DNA from: Ceratodon purpureus
Lineage: Eukaryota; Streptophyta; Bryopsida; Pseudoditrichales; Ditrichaceae
Reading direction: 5' to 3'
NCBI GenBank assembly: GCA_014871385.1
Contig: CM026428.1
Location: 5,601,356 to 5,665,355 of the forward strand
Length of the DNA stretch: 64,000 bases
The position numbers and the translations under genes were made by a program. Numbering within the stretch: the first letter of the stretch is position 1; the number at the start of each line of letters is the position of its first letter. Under the pieces are notes generated by a model, which ran no database searches, was not told the origin of the DNA, and worked only from the letters and a program-made list of their open reading frames with translations. Of this stretch, positions 1 to 12,974 are shown piece after piece.

Positions 1-1940
1 GCTTTATCACTTCGGGGACGGTGGTCGACACTAGCGGTTTTGAATTTAGCTCGCAGGATCCTCCAGGGTTTTGGAATTCACGCACTCTATGCCTTATCTG
101 TGGACAATATATTTGGACCTCATTGTGTGAGGCGGCGAGCGTCACGACGCTTTTTGGAATAGAGAATATCCCCACGACCATGAAGACGGTCATCGGCCAC
201 CTGGGACGTACCACGGAAGTTCTCGCTGCGTGAACGTTGTGTAATGTGGTTGATGGAACATCATGATGTGCTTAGAAGCAGGAACAGTGTGACTGCAGGA
301 TGATCCTTCATCGTTTTCGAAAGGGTTGGCTTTTTGAGGACGATTTCCCCCATCGTTCCGGGACGTCTGAATCTCCGACAGTCTAGAACTCCAACTTTCC
401 CTCCATATTATCATCTAATGCTGCGAACTCACTTGCATGGACGCAAGTTACGAAATGATTTGAGTGATGGCAGGGCTGATGGGGCTCGTAAAAGATATGC
501 GACCCGCTTTGATCGCTGCCAACTTCTCTATGAAACCGCCAGAGAAACAATTCCAGAGCTTTCTTACATGCGAAGGTTGTCAAGTACCAAGTACATGCGG
601 ACGGATCTCTTCCCCGAAACATACCCTACCTGCTGTAACATTATGAAATTCAATACTAGAGCAAAGTTCATACACACTACCTGCTGTAATATTGTGAAAT
701 TCTTGTGACAGAATTTGTTACAAAAATTTCAAGAACAAGGAGTATTTAGCCTGGGTTTTGAAAAAACAGGTTTGTCAAGCTCTTAGTTAGTATTTATCTT
801 CAATACTAATTTAACCGTAGGAAATACTGTCATATCAACACAGTGTATCAGACAATAAAGATTGTATTATCATAAATGAAGTTGTAAAAGAATGGAACAA
901 AACTTACATCATCCGCAATAGTGGAACGTCAAGTATGACGATCAAGACCCTTTCCTAAGGCTTGATGTAAGGAATAGATAAATGGAACGCAGGTAAAGAC
1001 AAAAGATACAAAATGAACATGCACCATATGCTCTACAATTAAACCAGATAAAACATGTTACCCTAATCATACAGTAGCACTTCACAAGATAATACACCTG
1101 GAGACAATCACAAAAATCCACACACCCATACCAAACTCATGAACTCGTTTGCCTAATCATACTACTGCCTCTGAAAATAAGGGATCCTTCATAATTTTCT
1201 CAATAACTAATTTACAAAAAGGGTATGAATGAGTTTGTGAAAATTTCAAAAATTGGGGACCAATATTAACCTCCTCAGGTGTTAAGCGCTTGAAAACTGA
1301 ATCTGCTATTTGAGCACTGACAAAGCCATGTTGTGCATACTCCACTTATACATGATTACTAGGCATTGCCAGGAAATGATTTCGAAGGAACAATCCTTTC
1401 TAAGAACTTGTTTAATTCCGCAGACAACATCACTAGAAACTTGCATAACTTACAATTCACACGCCAGAATCTCAAGCTCTCCTAATCCAGTCAAGATAAG
1501 CAGACTATGAACAAATGACATCCTCAACACACGACTGAAATTCGTGCTCATCTTCACTTAATTATAATCACCAAAGACCAAAAGATCAAAGGAGAGGGAA
1601 TTAGAAACAACTTCCGTAATAATCTAACAATTTAGATATCTATTGATCTCAAAGTTTAGAGCCTCAACTGGGAGCAAACACTGTTCTTTTAAAGCCTCTT
1701 CACCAACTGTCACCTGAGCTATCAACTGCCCTATTCTAGAACACAACTCGAAGCCCAGATGACATGCCTAAGGTAGCAAACCGCAATGGAACAAAACTTC
1801 TAGTGAAGATCTGAATACAGGTCGCCAAAGAATTGTTTGAGAGTACAGGACCTGCAAGTTGGAGAAGGCCCAAGTGGAAAGAAAATGAGAAATGGGATGC
1901 CGCATCTGAAGAAGATTAATATCAACTCGCATGTCGATGA
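1..1940. other. Left edge, no gene recognised
   Basis: No open frame here matches a family I know. A 62-codon minus-strand frame at 1157-1345 (starting with TTG) reads like protein, with a TPEEVNIGPQFLKF stretch, but has no recognisable domain or splice partners and could be chance or an old exon. From about 720 onward the DNA is AT-rich and looks like 3' flanking or intergenic sequence of the phytocyanin-like gene, whose stop codon is at 1941. Confidence 0.5.
626..702. repeat. Two-copy direct repeat, 51-bp spacing
   Basis: A 26-bp motif beginning CTACCTGCTGTAA and ending TGAAATTC occurs at 626-651 and again at 677-702 with two mismatches. The offset between copies is 51 bp. No function is evident. 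Confidence 0.7.
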
Positions 1941-2929
1941 TCAGTGTCTGTGTGATGAAGTGAAGTAGCAAGCGGCGATGAGGATGGCGAGCAACATCCA
2001 GTGAAGTGTCGCATATTGTGAAGAGGCAGCATTCGGACTCGGACCACCGGCTAATCCTAATGGCGCATCAGGAGGAGAAGGCGGGGATTCGGGGTCGGGT
2101 TGCTGAGCGTTCAGGCTCGGAGGATCAGCGGTGGTGTCTGGTGGAACAGCGGTGCCGTCGGCGTTCAACACGGTGAACTCCACCTTCTGGCCGGAGAGGC
2201 AGTACTGCGTGTCTATGATCCATACTCTGTAGGCTGGGTCGGGGAATACCTGCACCACGATGTTTAGATATGTCAAAGTTAGAGGGTAGAAGCAGACGGA
2301 GGTTGATGAGTTGGAGAAGAAGAATTGCGAGGAGGGTGACTGTTTCTGTACCAGGTCGTAGAAATCACCGGCGTTGATGGTCCATCCGGTAATGTTGTTG
2401 GAGTTGCAGGTGTCGTAGTCGCTCTGCGATTCAGTTTGGTAAACGTCATGATCTTTGATATCGGTGTTGTTGAAACCTGCGGAGGCAAAACCACGGGGTT
2501 ACTGTTTGCTCAAGGATTTCCCGAGGTGAGCAGTGAGATCTACTAATGACTTCATTAAGAATCTGGGAGCAAAGTTCAAGTACCGTTCCAACTCTGCATT
2601 TGTCTCGGGTTTTCACTCTGTGGTACTAAACTTGAGTGGAAGCTAGCCATCAATGAAAGGGAAGAGACGCACTGTGCAGACAAGGGAATGAACAATGACG
2701 AAGCAAGGGAAGCATGCGGGGGCTTACGAAGCGTATCGCCTGCTTTGAATGGCACTGTGGACATAAACAGAGTGTAGTTCGCGTTCGCAGTGTCGGTCCA
2801 CCCTGCAGCACCACCGAGCTGAACAGTCTGCGGCACAGCTTGGCAACTGCATTGACCCAGAAACAATCCAACCAACACCGCAGCGCACAATGCCGGCGCA
2901 ATCACCGAGCCATCGAATCTCGAACCCAT
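1941..2929 (-). CDS. Phytocyanin / early-nodulin-like protein, probably GPI-anchored
   Basis: Two exons on the minus strand, 2929-2728 and 2476-1941, with a GT-AG intron, give 245 aa with phase preserved. The ATG at 2929 opens a hydrophobic signal peptide (residues about 8-32). A plastocyanin-like domain follows: AGWTDTANANYTLF, then GDTLRFNN, HDVYQ, DYDTCN and a YCLSGQKVEFTV strand. A Pro/Ser-rich spacer and a C-terminal hydrophobic tail (LHWMLLAILIAACYF) fit a GPI signal, so it is probably an extracellular plasma-membrane protein. The His of HDV and the two disulfide Cys positions are present. The second Cu-ligand His, normally just before the last Cys (GHC), is a Tyr here (QYC), so copper binding is doubtful. 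Family: plant phytocyanins of the ENODL or uclacyanin kind. The exact subtype is uncertain. Confidence 0.82.
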
Positions 2930-4293
2930 GGCACCTCTCCTCGCCCACTTCAGGGAGAAGCGCTAGTAGAGTCCGGATCCGAAGCTAGCAGATCTAACTT
3001 ACCACTCTGCAGCACAATACCTGCGCAGAGGAGGCCTCGAGGTTGCAGAGACTCACGATGATCGGTGCGCGGCTTTGCACTGTCGCAGGGGTGTCTAGGC
3101 TCTAGAGCGCCGAGAATAGGCACCGTGGACGTGCCTCCGACGCGGCATTGGCACATCGCAGTGCCTGTGGAGTTGCTCTCAATACCAGGTGCGACATCGC
3201 AGGTGATGGCGAGCGTCTGTTATTAGATCCTTACCCACCATCGGTCCCAAGATAGCCATCGGTGCGATTCGGCGAAACTTGGATGGCGCGTTTCCAGGAG
3301 TTTCAAAGCTGCTGCCTCCACCTCACTGCCTCAAGCTCCAGTTCGATTGTTTCTGGTATCGGAGAATGGAGGTTTAAGGCGATGCCGGATTTGGTGGTCA
3401 GCTTATTTTAGGCAATCCTCCGAGTGTTATGAGTCAGTGAGATGTGCGTGCCTGAATCCGTCGCGGATTGTGGATGTTGTGTAATATTTTCCTTTCGAAG
3501 CCACTTGTCATAGGTACCTGTGTCGAAAGATTGTAGAAAAGAATTCAGTGCCATTTGAGCTGCCTCAATCCTGGAATGTGGAGAGGTGGGGAAGAGTTTT
3601 GTGATGGCTATCAACATGGTACCCAAGTGATTGCAATTTTGGAGTCTGAAGCAGGTATCAAGGGTTCCATAATATTGAGAGCAGGAATGGTTGAGGTGGT
3701 CAGATACAGCAAGACATGCTCGAGAGGGATGATGCCACCATGATTTGTATTTGTGACTAGTGTAATTAAAATGGTTGATAACTGAGATGTTGTATGTGAT
3801 TCGTTTGCTCCTGGAAGTTACGTCCTAGCGTAATTTGAACAGAAAAAATCATCTCAAACGAACGATATTCTCCTGGCGCAGAAACTATCCATTGGTAGAT
3901 AATGTTACAAGGAGTCTGATCTTAGAGGCTAGGCCTTAGTTAAGAGGTGAATACCAACCAAGATGATCGAATGGGCCAATGCTAGAGTATGAAGAGAGGT
4001 CCGCTGGTGGCCAAACACACGTGAACATAGTAATGGTAGAGAATTCAATGGGCTCTCATTCTGCTGCCACAATGTGTTGGACTTTCTACCCACATTCTGA
4101 CTGTCACAATGTGGTCATGAGATAGCTCGATACCAAACTGATTTCGATACCCATAGATAAATGCACATCGTCTTGAAAAGAAATATAACCCATGGTTCTA
4201 CCGATTGTATGTAAATCGTCGAACCCCAGGGACTTAACCTGCCCATACCGACCCACTACTGTCCAATATCAATGTCTTCACAACACATCTGTC
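2930..4293. other. Intergenic: upstream of phytocyanin-like gene, downstream of VPS62 gene
   Basis: Short open frames on both strands show no family resemblance. This interval should hold the phytocyanin-like gene's promoter and 5' UTR near 2930-3300 and the 3' UTR of the VPS62-like gene just below 4294. I see no transposon ends or tandem repeats. Confidence 0.5.
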
Positions 4294-6855
4294 CTAACTT
4301 CTCTCGTCACCATTCCACATGTTCTTCTCACTTGGTCCCGTCGGACCTTCCTGGCCCATGACTTCATCCGGAAGCTTGTCAAAAACATCTTCTAGGGAGT
4401 CGCGGATTTTGGAAGGCAAGAACCTCAAAAACTTATCAAGGTACTTCTTCCTGTCATACTCAATTTTGGGACCCCACTCTCGCATGTAGTGTAACCAAGC
4501 TGGCTCTTCTGGTGCATCTTTATCACCCCTTTGATGCATGTAGTCAGCAGAAAAAACCTGCCCATGAAACCAAAACCAACTCTTAGCACGATAAAATAAT
4601 CTATACCGTATTGACTGAGCAGCCCAACCTGTTCTGAATCACATAAGAAACTATCAAACAAGACCATCAACCAAAAATGATTGTTATATTGAACGTGCAC
4701 GAGTCGCTGCTCGGATATAATTCCGTTCCTCTCAAGGTTCCTGAAGCTTAGACATTCATGTATTTGAATCTAAAGGAAGATGAAGTATCATCGGTACAAA
4801 CCTGGAACTTCTGTGAGGAATCAAGCACAAGAGTACTGAGTGCTGTGTCATTCCGCAATCCAATCCCACGAGTCTCGTCTCCCTGAAGATGATCCCCCTG
4901 GTGAGCATAACAAGGGTGCCCATTCTTGGCAACATAAACAATGGCCTTGTTGTTCGCGTTAAATTCCAGGTCCCAGATCTTCACCCATTGGCCCTTGCTA
5001 TGCTGGGAGAAATAGATCGCTTCTAACTCGCCAGTGAAGTTGCTCACTCTAAGAGTATAATGCTCCCAGTCACCCACATGTTCCCCTAATCGACCTAAAG
5101 GAATGTTTACTTTCCCCACTTTTGCAGTACTCGGTCCATTGAAAGGATAGAACGTCCAGCTCTGGAGGTCAGTGTAAGTTGCACCGTAAACTGGTTTGAG
5201 ATGGAGATGGACCTTGGCACTTGCTAAATTCCCTTTCTTCACCGAATCCCTGCTCCCATCTCCCGGAAGATCGATCCAAAAAGCGCCGTCGTTGGTGCCT
5301 CCTTGAGGCAAATTTGAACCATCACTCTTGATCCGCATGGGGGGAGTGGAGGAGTCCTTGCTGTACAACATCGCGCCAGCGTCGAAGAACCAGGCAACCG
5401 AGCTCGGTAAGAAGTCCTCAGCCGGGTGAAACATAACAGATGGTCCAAAAAAGTGTTGGATGGCCTCCACTTGTGCCATGGTGGGCATGCAGTCCAGCTT
5501 GAATGCTATGTTCTTGAGGCACGCAATGGGCAGAGGATTGTCTGGCTCCTCGGATCGAGCACAGAAGAAACTGCCGACATTCACACCTTGGGCACTCACT
5601 CCTCTCACGGCAGGTCGGGTGCTCCAAATGGTGAAGGGGAAAGAAAATTCAGGTCCACTTGTGAAGAAGAATTTCGAGTCCACTGCTAATGTGTCTGTAA
5701 GGTCGGTGCGGACACACGACACTTCTGATATAGAAGGCTTCTCTTCAGTGTTGGTGACTAGATATCCAAGAGCTGAGTATCCTCCAGGAGCAATTGGCAA
5801 CCAAACCCAAGCATTACCATTTTGCTTGCCATTCCAGGTGGAGCTCGTCCAGATTAACCTGAAATCCGAAGGGCTTTTCAAAGCAGGGGCAGGAGACGTA
5901 AGAGATGAAACCGAATCCGGCAGAGATTTCGCCGTTGTATCCTCTGGAGCCCCTCGAGTTGAAGTTTCAGATGCAGTTGCAGATGTATTCCGGGAAACAG
6001 CTTCACTAGAAAATGGGTTGATATGCTCTTCCACTTCTTCAACTGCAGTTTCATTCCGAACCACAGCTACCCTTGCAAACGGGTTGATGTTCTCCTCAGC
6101 AGCTTCAATTGCAGCTTCTCTTGGAGACAGATGTTTCCCCACCAAAGGATTGTAAACGTCCTTAGAACTGTCAGCAGCATCTCCCTTCCCAGTTAGGGTT
6201 AATCCTGCAAACGGATTAAGTCTTTCCAGGAAAGACTTGGGCGACGATGGTGGCGACGGGGTGGAAGATGAGGATGAATGTGGTGAAGGTGGCGATGGTC
6301 TTGGAGAAGGTGGCGATGGTCGTGGAGAAGGTGGCGATGGTCCTGGAGAAGGTGGCGATGGTCCTGGAGAAGGTGGCGATGGTCCTGGAGAAGGTGGCGA
6401 TGGTCTTGGAGCAGGTGGCGATGGTCCTGGACCAGGCTTACTCCCATTCTCTTTTATGGCGAGAACCCAACCAGCTCGAGGTCTGGAGTTGTTCTGTCCG
6501 TAGTGGCATAGAATGCTGTATCCTGCTGGAACCTCAACTGGTTTGTAGAAAGTCATACCCTGATTTTCTATCCCACCTTCGAGTGCAGACCATACTTCCT
6601 CGAACGTTGCGACTTGAATGACATCCACTTCACCGAGCGATATGCGCCCAGTTGCAAATCCAGAGCCTGCAAGCCAAGCAGTGGCCCCAAAAACTCAAAA
6701 CCCGACACTACAAAAGAATCTCAGGAAGGCAGTGAGCAAAAGGATACCAAGAACATACCAGCAGGGTAAGAGGAGGGAGGGGGAACGCCCGTGGTGTGAC
6801 GAATGCGAGGACGAGGGTTGCCTGACTCCATTGATGCGGGCGCCTTTGAACTCAT
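4294..6855 (-). CDS. VPS62 / DUF946 family protein with a long Pro-rich, NPF-containing insertion
   Basis: Three exons on the minus strand, 6855-6759, 6666-4802 and 4557-4294, all with GT-AG introns and matching phase, give 741 aa. The family signature is clear. SGFATGRISLGEVDVIQV is near residue 33, then GWVLAIKE; AGAMLYS lies in the core. GDWEHYTLRVSN and LQGDETRGIGLRNDTA come next, and the last exon gives PAWLHYMREWGP then GEEGPTGPSEKN-like residues (here GQEGPTGPSEKN). Relatives are about 550 aa long. The excess is an insertion at about residues 106-307, made of SPPSPGP repeats, a Ser run and three NPF motifs (about 183, 227 and 249). Plant relatives are annotated as vacuolar protein sorting-associated protein 62; biochemical function is poorly known. 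The gene is divergent from the pyruvate kinase gene. Confidence 0.9.
6288..6434 (-). repeat. Seven 21-bp coding repeats (SPPSPGP-type)
   Basis: Seven head-to-tail 21-bp units, starting GGTGGCGATGGTC on the plus strand, lie inside the second exon of the VPS62-like gene. Read on the minus strand each adds seven residues of the form SPPSPGP or SPPSPRP. Because 21 is a multiple of three, copy number can change without breaking the frame. Confidence 0.9.
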
Positions 6856-7899
6856 CTCTTCAAGAATAGGAAGCTCGCTCGCTGGGCAAAGCTAGCTAAC
6901 GAGCACCCAAGCGCTTGCTCACCTCCTCGATCCTTCCATCCATGACCCTGCAAAGGAAAGAATCAAAAACAAGCTCAAGACCCACTCCATAAGAAGCTCA
7001 GAGAACTGTAATCCTAAAATGCCGCCCTGCAATCCCAAAGCTAGAAACAACCCTTCAAATAAGGACACCTACACCGCTGCTAACTTAGTAACCAAACAAA
7101 GTGACCCATCTACCTACATCCGAACTCCAAATACGCAAAGACAATCTGCAATCGTGCACAACCGAAAATCCACAACCATGAGTAAGACGGCACCCACACA
7201 CATTTGAGCTGGAGAAAAGAGAAGTGCAGTCCACTGCACTGAACCTCCAAAAAGCCAGACAGATTCAACCAGATTCCGAGCTTATCACCCCAATCATTCA
7301 CACCGGAAGACTCGGACCCAAAAAAGGGCAAACAGCAGAAAACATGTGCACTTCCTCAAACCTGCTCACACAATTGAACTCACATAACTCACATAACTCA
7401 GTTAACCCACACAGACACGACTCAATCAAATCCAAAGGGCTTAACTTACTCAAGAGAAGTTCGTAGCACACTCACGGCGGGAAGAACTAAGAAATAGAGT
7501 TGTGTACCTCGTAAGTACTGTACGTCGAGGTTGCTGCATTTCAAGGCTAATCTGAGGACCGCCTCCAGATGCCAGGCTGATCGTTGCTTCGGAAAACCGG
7601 CTTTTTGACCAGATGTAAAGCAACACGGGATTTGAGGAGAAAGGAATTATTCTTCCGAGCCGAAGCTCAGTTCTGCCCACTGAATGCATCCCTGAGCTCA
7701 TGCCTCTGTCCATCCAAAGCTTCACCTTTCTCGCAGTACACCTTTCTCGCGTTTCATCAGTGTCGTTGATGGACTCACTGGCTGTCGGAGACATCAGTGG
7801 CGTCGAGGAATGCCTTTGATTGCCATCTAGTAATCCGAAAATCGGACATGGTTGCTGTTTTTTCTCCGAGGGCAATTGGTTGTGAGGTGTGTCGTAGCT
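6856..7899. promoter_or_regulatory. Shared intergenic region between divergent VPS62-like and pyruvate kinase genes
   Basis: The two start codons (6855 minus, 7900 plus) are 1,044 bp apart and point away from each other, so this interval must contain both promoters and 5' UTRs. I see no coding sequence and no convincing TATA box close to either start. A bidirectional promoter is possible but not shown. Confidence 0.5.
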
Positions 7900-10800
7900 A
7901 TGGCGTCGATGCTTGTGAACAGCTCCTGTGTTGCGACATGCGGGGTGTGTGCTGGTGAGGAGGGACGTCCAGGAGCTTTGCTGGAGAGGTATCAGGGGTT
8001 GAGGAAGCAGGGATTTGCGGGGAGGAAGAGGAATGTGGGGGTTAGTGGAGGGAGGAAGGGTGAGGTGGTGAGGGTTCCGGGGCCGGTGAGGGCGACGACG
8101 TTTCGGCCGGGGCGGTATGTGAAGGAGAAAGCTGGAAGCATCATCCCTGTGTCGCCGGAGGATGGGCGCATCAATTTCCTGGAGGACGATGTCCGGATGG
8201 GGCCCTACTCGGATCTGCCTGCCGAGAGCCGGGGGGCCATGTGGGTCAAGCCGGTGTTCCAGCGCAAGACGAAGATTGTGTGCACAATTGGCCCCACGTC
8301 CAACACGAAGGAGATGATTTGGAAGCTGGCCGATGGCGGCATGAATGTGGCCCGGCTCAACATGTCGCATGGAGACCACGCCAGCCATAAGAAGGTGAAC
8401 GAATCAATCACCCTTCTTCACCGCAATGAACCGAAACTAATCTTCTCTTCTAGCTTCTGCTCCCTAGCTGCTGAATTTGGCCCAACTGTTTAGGGATTGC
8501 CCATGCATCTCAATGATCGAGTCGACTTGTATCTCAGGTGATTGACCTCGTTCGGGAGTTTAACAAAGAGGCGAACGCGAATGTCATTGCTCTCATGCTC
8601 GACACAAAGGTTTGCATGCTTGCAACCCTTTTTTTTATTCTGCTTCTTCTAGCTGTGCGGTACAGCCATTTCATTTAGGTGATTGCAATGCGGTATCCTC
8701 GAAGACCAATTTGGGTTGCTTTTGTATCCAATTGTGTAGGGGCCTGAAGTTAGGAGTGGGGACTTGCCGCAACCGATTATGTTGAAGAAGGGTGATCCAT
8801 TCACTTTCACAATCAAGCGCGGAGTGGGGACGGATACCTGTGTGAGCGTGAACTACGACGACTTCGTGAACGATGTCGAAAGTGGAGACACCTTGCTTAT
8901 CGATGGTAATTCTGACTGCGTTTATGTAGTGCTAGAGCTAGAGCATTGAGTTTTATTACTGTGAAGTTTTGTGGCGTAATTGTACGTACTCTTTGAGTCT
9001 GGTTTTTTTAATCCTCTTGAGTTGGCTGCAGGAAGCGGAGAAAATGGTTTGAGACTTACAAAGTTTTGTGAATGTGATGCTATCAGGTGGAATGATGTCA
9101 TTGGAAGTGAAGTCGAAGACTCATGAGTCTGTGTTGTGTGAGGTGTTGGATGGGGGCGAGTTGAAGTCCCGGCGTCATCTCAACGTGCGTGGCAAGAGTG
9201 CTACTTTGCCCTCCATTACTGGTATGCTATCGTTCGTGTGCTATCGGTGTGAAGTTTGGAGGGGTCTTGTTTTGGTTCGATTTATGTGATATGGATATGG
9301 CAACTATTTCGTAGGGAAATTGGAGATTCTTATCAATCAAGGAAGTTTAGGTGTGGTGATTGTGTTCTCCTGTGGGGTTTACAGAGAAAGATTGGGAAGA
9401 TATTAAGTTTGGAGTGGAAAATAAGGTGGACTTTTATGCATTGTCTTTCGTCAAGGACGCCGAGGTGGTGCACGAACTCAAAGCCTTCCTTAAAGGTACA
9501 GTGTTTATTTCATCTCTGTGGAGCTATTACTTTCGTCTAGGTTTACGAGTCTGGAATGTGTGCAGAGCTTGCTGTTTGTGACCTATTAAATAGTGAATGT
9601 ATTATTTTAGTTTAATTTGACCACATTGGGATGGATGCATGTTGTGTGGGTGCTCCTGATATTCTCCATAGTCTGGCACTCTTTAACGAGTTTGGTCTTA
9701 ATTTCGCATTTACTGACGAGTGTTGTGGGGAACACAGAAAAATCAGCCGACATTCATGTGATCGTGAAGATTGAAAGTGCCGACTCAATTCCGAATCTGC
9801 AGTCCATTTTGGATGCAGCTGATGGTGTAGGTCTCCGTTACTCTGGCCCTTAGTTGGTGTGGGTCTTTCATTCATGGAACTCTGTGCCCATATTTTTAAA
9901 AGTAGGTCGGTTCAGAGTTCGAATTTCGTCATATGTTGCGGACTACGAAGGATATGTTTATATTGACTTTCTTTTCTTAGGATGCAAATGGCATTACCTA
10001 ATTTCTAGCTTTCTGCTTGCAGGCTATGGTTGCTCGAGGTGATCTTGGAGCTGAGCTGCCAATTGAGGAAGTGCCTCTACTGCAGGTATAAAGCTGAACA
10101 ACCTCGGTATATTATATCTCTAAGACATGTCAACCTGAGTAAAGGAAACTCAATTTTGAATCCAGCTCAAGCAAAGCATTAATTGTGCTACTTGAGTCAT
10201 ATGCGTCTTCAGCACATGGTCATTTTAGTAATGCAGGTAAGTTAGTTCGGTAGCATTGACTGTTGTCATGCATCACATGATGGAGATGGTATCGATCATT
10301 ATTGTGTTTATCCTCCAGTGACATGATATTTGATAGTGCAGAAGTATGTGTGCTTGTTACTGATTGTAATAGAAGATTGAATCCTTCACTTTTCTTTACA
10401 GGGAGAGATTATAAGATCTTGCCGAGCCATGGGAAAGCCAGTGATCGTGGCTACGAACATGCTCGAGAGCATGATTACTCACCCTACTCCCACACGAGCA
10501 GAAGTTTCAGATATTGCCATTGCTGTCCGTGAAGGTGCGGATGCAGTTATGCTTTCTGGTGAAACTGCTCACGGAAAGTAAGTGCCTCTATTGTGGTGCA
10601 CAACTTTTTAATGTTTTCTCTAGTAGTGAAGTGTTGTGCTTTGAGCAAGCTTTGTGGGCGTGCCGATCGAATTTGACTGTGTCGTCAATCTTACAATGTT
10701 CAAAGTAAAGCCTCATTTTGTTGTCTAAGTATTTTTTGGTCAGGTATCCATTGAAGGCTGTTCGAGTTATGCATACCGTTGCCATGCGCACTGAGGCAAC

Positions 10801-11846
10801 TATGCCAGAAGAAGAGCCTCCTGCGAATCTTGGTCGAGCCTTTAAGGTAATTGTCTTACTTATTTATCCCTTTTAGGGCAGCTGTACTTTGTGAAGAAAA
10901 TGAGTGCATCGCTTAGTCTGAAGTATATTACATGCGCTGAACAGAATGGACTGCACGCCTACTGTGGATATGGAACAGTCCGTTTCTTCCAAGCTGCTTG
11001 ACAACCTTCTTGTTATCAAAGTCGGGGTTTGTAAATGTGTGAGAAAAGTGTTGGGAAATGTTATGCATTAAATGTCTAATCTCACACCTAAAGCTGTGGT
11101 ATGATGTTTTGGAACAGACACATATGAGTGAGATGTTCGCATTTCATGCCACGTTGATATCGAATACACTGGGGACGTCTATATTGGTGTTTACACGAAC
11201 AGGTTTTATGGCTCTGTTATTGAGCCATTACCGCCCAGTTGGTACCATCTTCGCTTTCACAAACGAGTAAGATTCTGTTCCTCCGAGGATATATCTCAAT
11301 ATCTGAAGTACCTTAAAATTGCATCGCCCTTGCTGAAGCAATATCATAGAAAGTAGTAAACAGGCGTTCATGCTGTTTCAACTAGTCCCTATATCACCGT
11401 TCAGCTTTTTTTGTATTTCATGGAACTCTTCATGCGGTTTAATTCTCGGCCTCTAATTTGACTCTCATGAGATCCGAGAATGATATCCATCCTGTTTACT
11501 TTGCAGTAAGAAAGTGCAATCGAGATTAGCCCTGTATCATGGTGTGAGAGCAATATACATCAACTTCACAAACGATGCAGAAGAGACATTCTGCAATGCA
11601 CTGAGCGTCTTGCAGGTTCCTTTACTTACTCAACCTTCCACACAAACTTGTTTAAGTTTTCATGCCTTCTGTGCTATCGATATGCCGAGTTCTTAGAGCT
11701 GACCATCTTTTGGTGCTATTGGCTCCAAACAGAAAAGAGGAATGGTTCATGATGGAGAAGAAGTTGCTTTGGTGCAAAGTGGAAGACAACCAATTTGGAG
11801 ATCAGAGTACACTCACCACATTCAAGTACGCAGAGTGCGACCGTAG
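7900..11846 (+). CDS. Plastid pyruvate kinase (beta type)
   Basis: Catalyses PEP + ADP to pyruvate + ATP, in the plastid. Twelve exons splice in phase: 7900-8394, 8538-8609, 8740-8905, 9087-9221, 9385-9495, 9738-9826, 10023-10085, 10402-10577, 10744-10846, 11118-11266, 11507-11615, 11733-11846; 593 aa. The ATG at 7900 opens a Ser/Ala-rich leader suited to a transit peptide; the conserved domain begins at about residue 123 ([10 protein letters not shown]). Visible motifs: NMSHGD, MLDTKGPEVRSG (substrate/K+ site), VIVKIES (catalytic Lys near 337), [10 protein letters not shown] near 360, [29 protein letters not shown]. The C-terminal domain holds [13 protein letters not shown] and ends RRVRP. 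Strongest resemblance is to the beta subunits (PKp2/PKp3) that pair with alpha to feed plastid fatty-acid synthesis. All introns are GT-AG and no key residue is missing. Confidence 0.95.
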
Positions 11847-12974
11847 TTTAATCACCAGCTTGTTTTTGTAACTTCGTAGTTTTTTAGAAAGGTTGTCAAA
11901 TGGAATTAGCCTCTTAATTGTGTCATATACTTAGTAACCATTCCTGGGATTGTAGAATGTGCACAAGTCTCTTCTTTCTTTTTTTTGCTGCAGCTGGCTG
12001 CTCATGGCACCAAATTTTGTTTTAGCCCATTTTCTACTGCAGCTCTTTGTGTTTGTTTAGAGACTAGTGTGTTGGATCTTGGACCCAGATAGCAATAGCT
12101 TAACTGCAGAGGGTGGAAATTTGTACATCTCAACTTTGACCATTATAATTTAGGTAGTCATCCTTTTGCAATCCAACAAAATTCAATGTATACCAAATAT
12201 GAGGCAACTGTGAATGTGTTTGTAATATGTGAACTGATAACAATGTTGGTGTGAGGAAGATCTTTCACAAAGTCAATATGAGCACCACATATGGCAAAAC
12301 TAGTACCATCTCCCACACAATAAAATGAACTTGTTTCAATTAGTGGGTGCTAGGACTAGGTTGTACAAATGTTTGGTTATTCAATATGGATTCTTCTTTG
12401 AATCTAGAAATTGTCACCACACTATAGTTAACTCTGGTATAGATAATACCAATGTGAATAAAGGGCCTTTTAATCCTTAAGAATGTTGCTTGTGGGCCGC
12501 GTGGCCTACATTACCTTAGAAATATCCAATGATTGCAAGTATCCACTACAAGGAGTTGGATGTTGATTGGTGATTAAAAAAGATGTTGTCATTGCAAAAG
12601 ACCGCCATCACTCTCTTTTTCACCTTTACAGGATGGACTACAATAAAATCACCACATTATTAGTAGATTATAAAAATGCTAGAGTTTTTGGTCTAACTTT
12701 TCCTAGAATAACAATTTTTTCTATTATTCTCCTCAAAGATCCAGCTACTAAAAATAGATTTTCCATTTAATTATCCAAGGTTACACAAATAGAAAATAAC
12801 AAAACCAACATACATATCAACATTGTTTTTTGTTGTAAAGTATACGATGAAAGTGGATTGTAATGGGGCATAAGAAACTCAAATCTAAAGGTGAGTAGCT
12901 TGTAAATCACTAACAACTCTAGCTAATAATTTATCAACAACTCTAAAGAGCAATGTTATTTGCACGTAATTTAT
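11847..12974. other. Intergenic, AT-rich
   Basis: The 3' UTR of the pyruvate kinase gene should occupy the first few hundred bases. The remainder is AT-rich with no recognisable gene or transposon ends. Confidence 0.5.

Noticed and set aside
6237..6621. Plus-strand Gly/Asp-rich and Val/Met-rich frames near the VPS62-like gene
   Set aside because: They are antisense shadows of the Pro-rich repeat in the minus-strand gene.
7450..8388. 312-codon minus-strand frame opposite the first pyruvate kinase exon
   Set aside because: Antisense shadow with biased composition; the plus strand has the conserved pyruvate kinase sequence.
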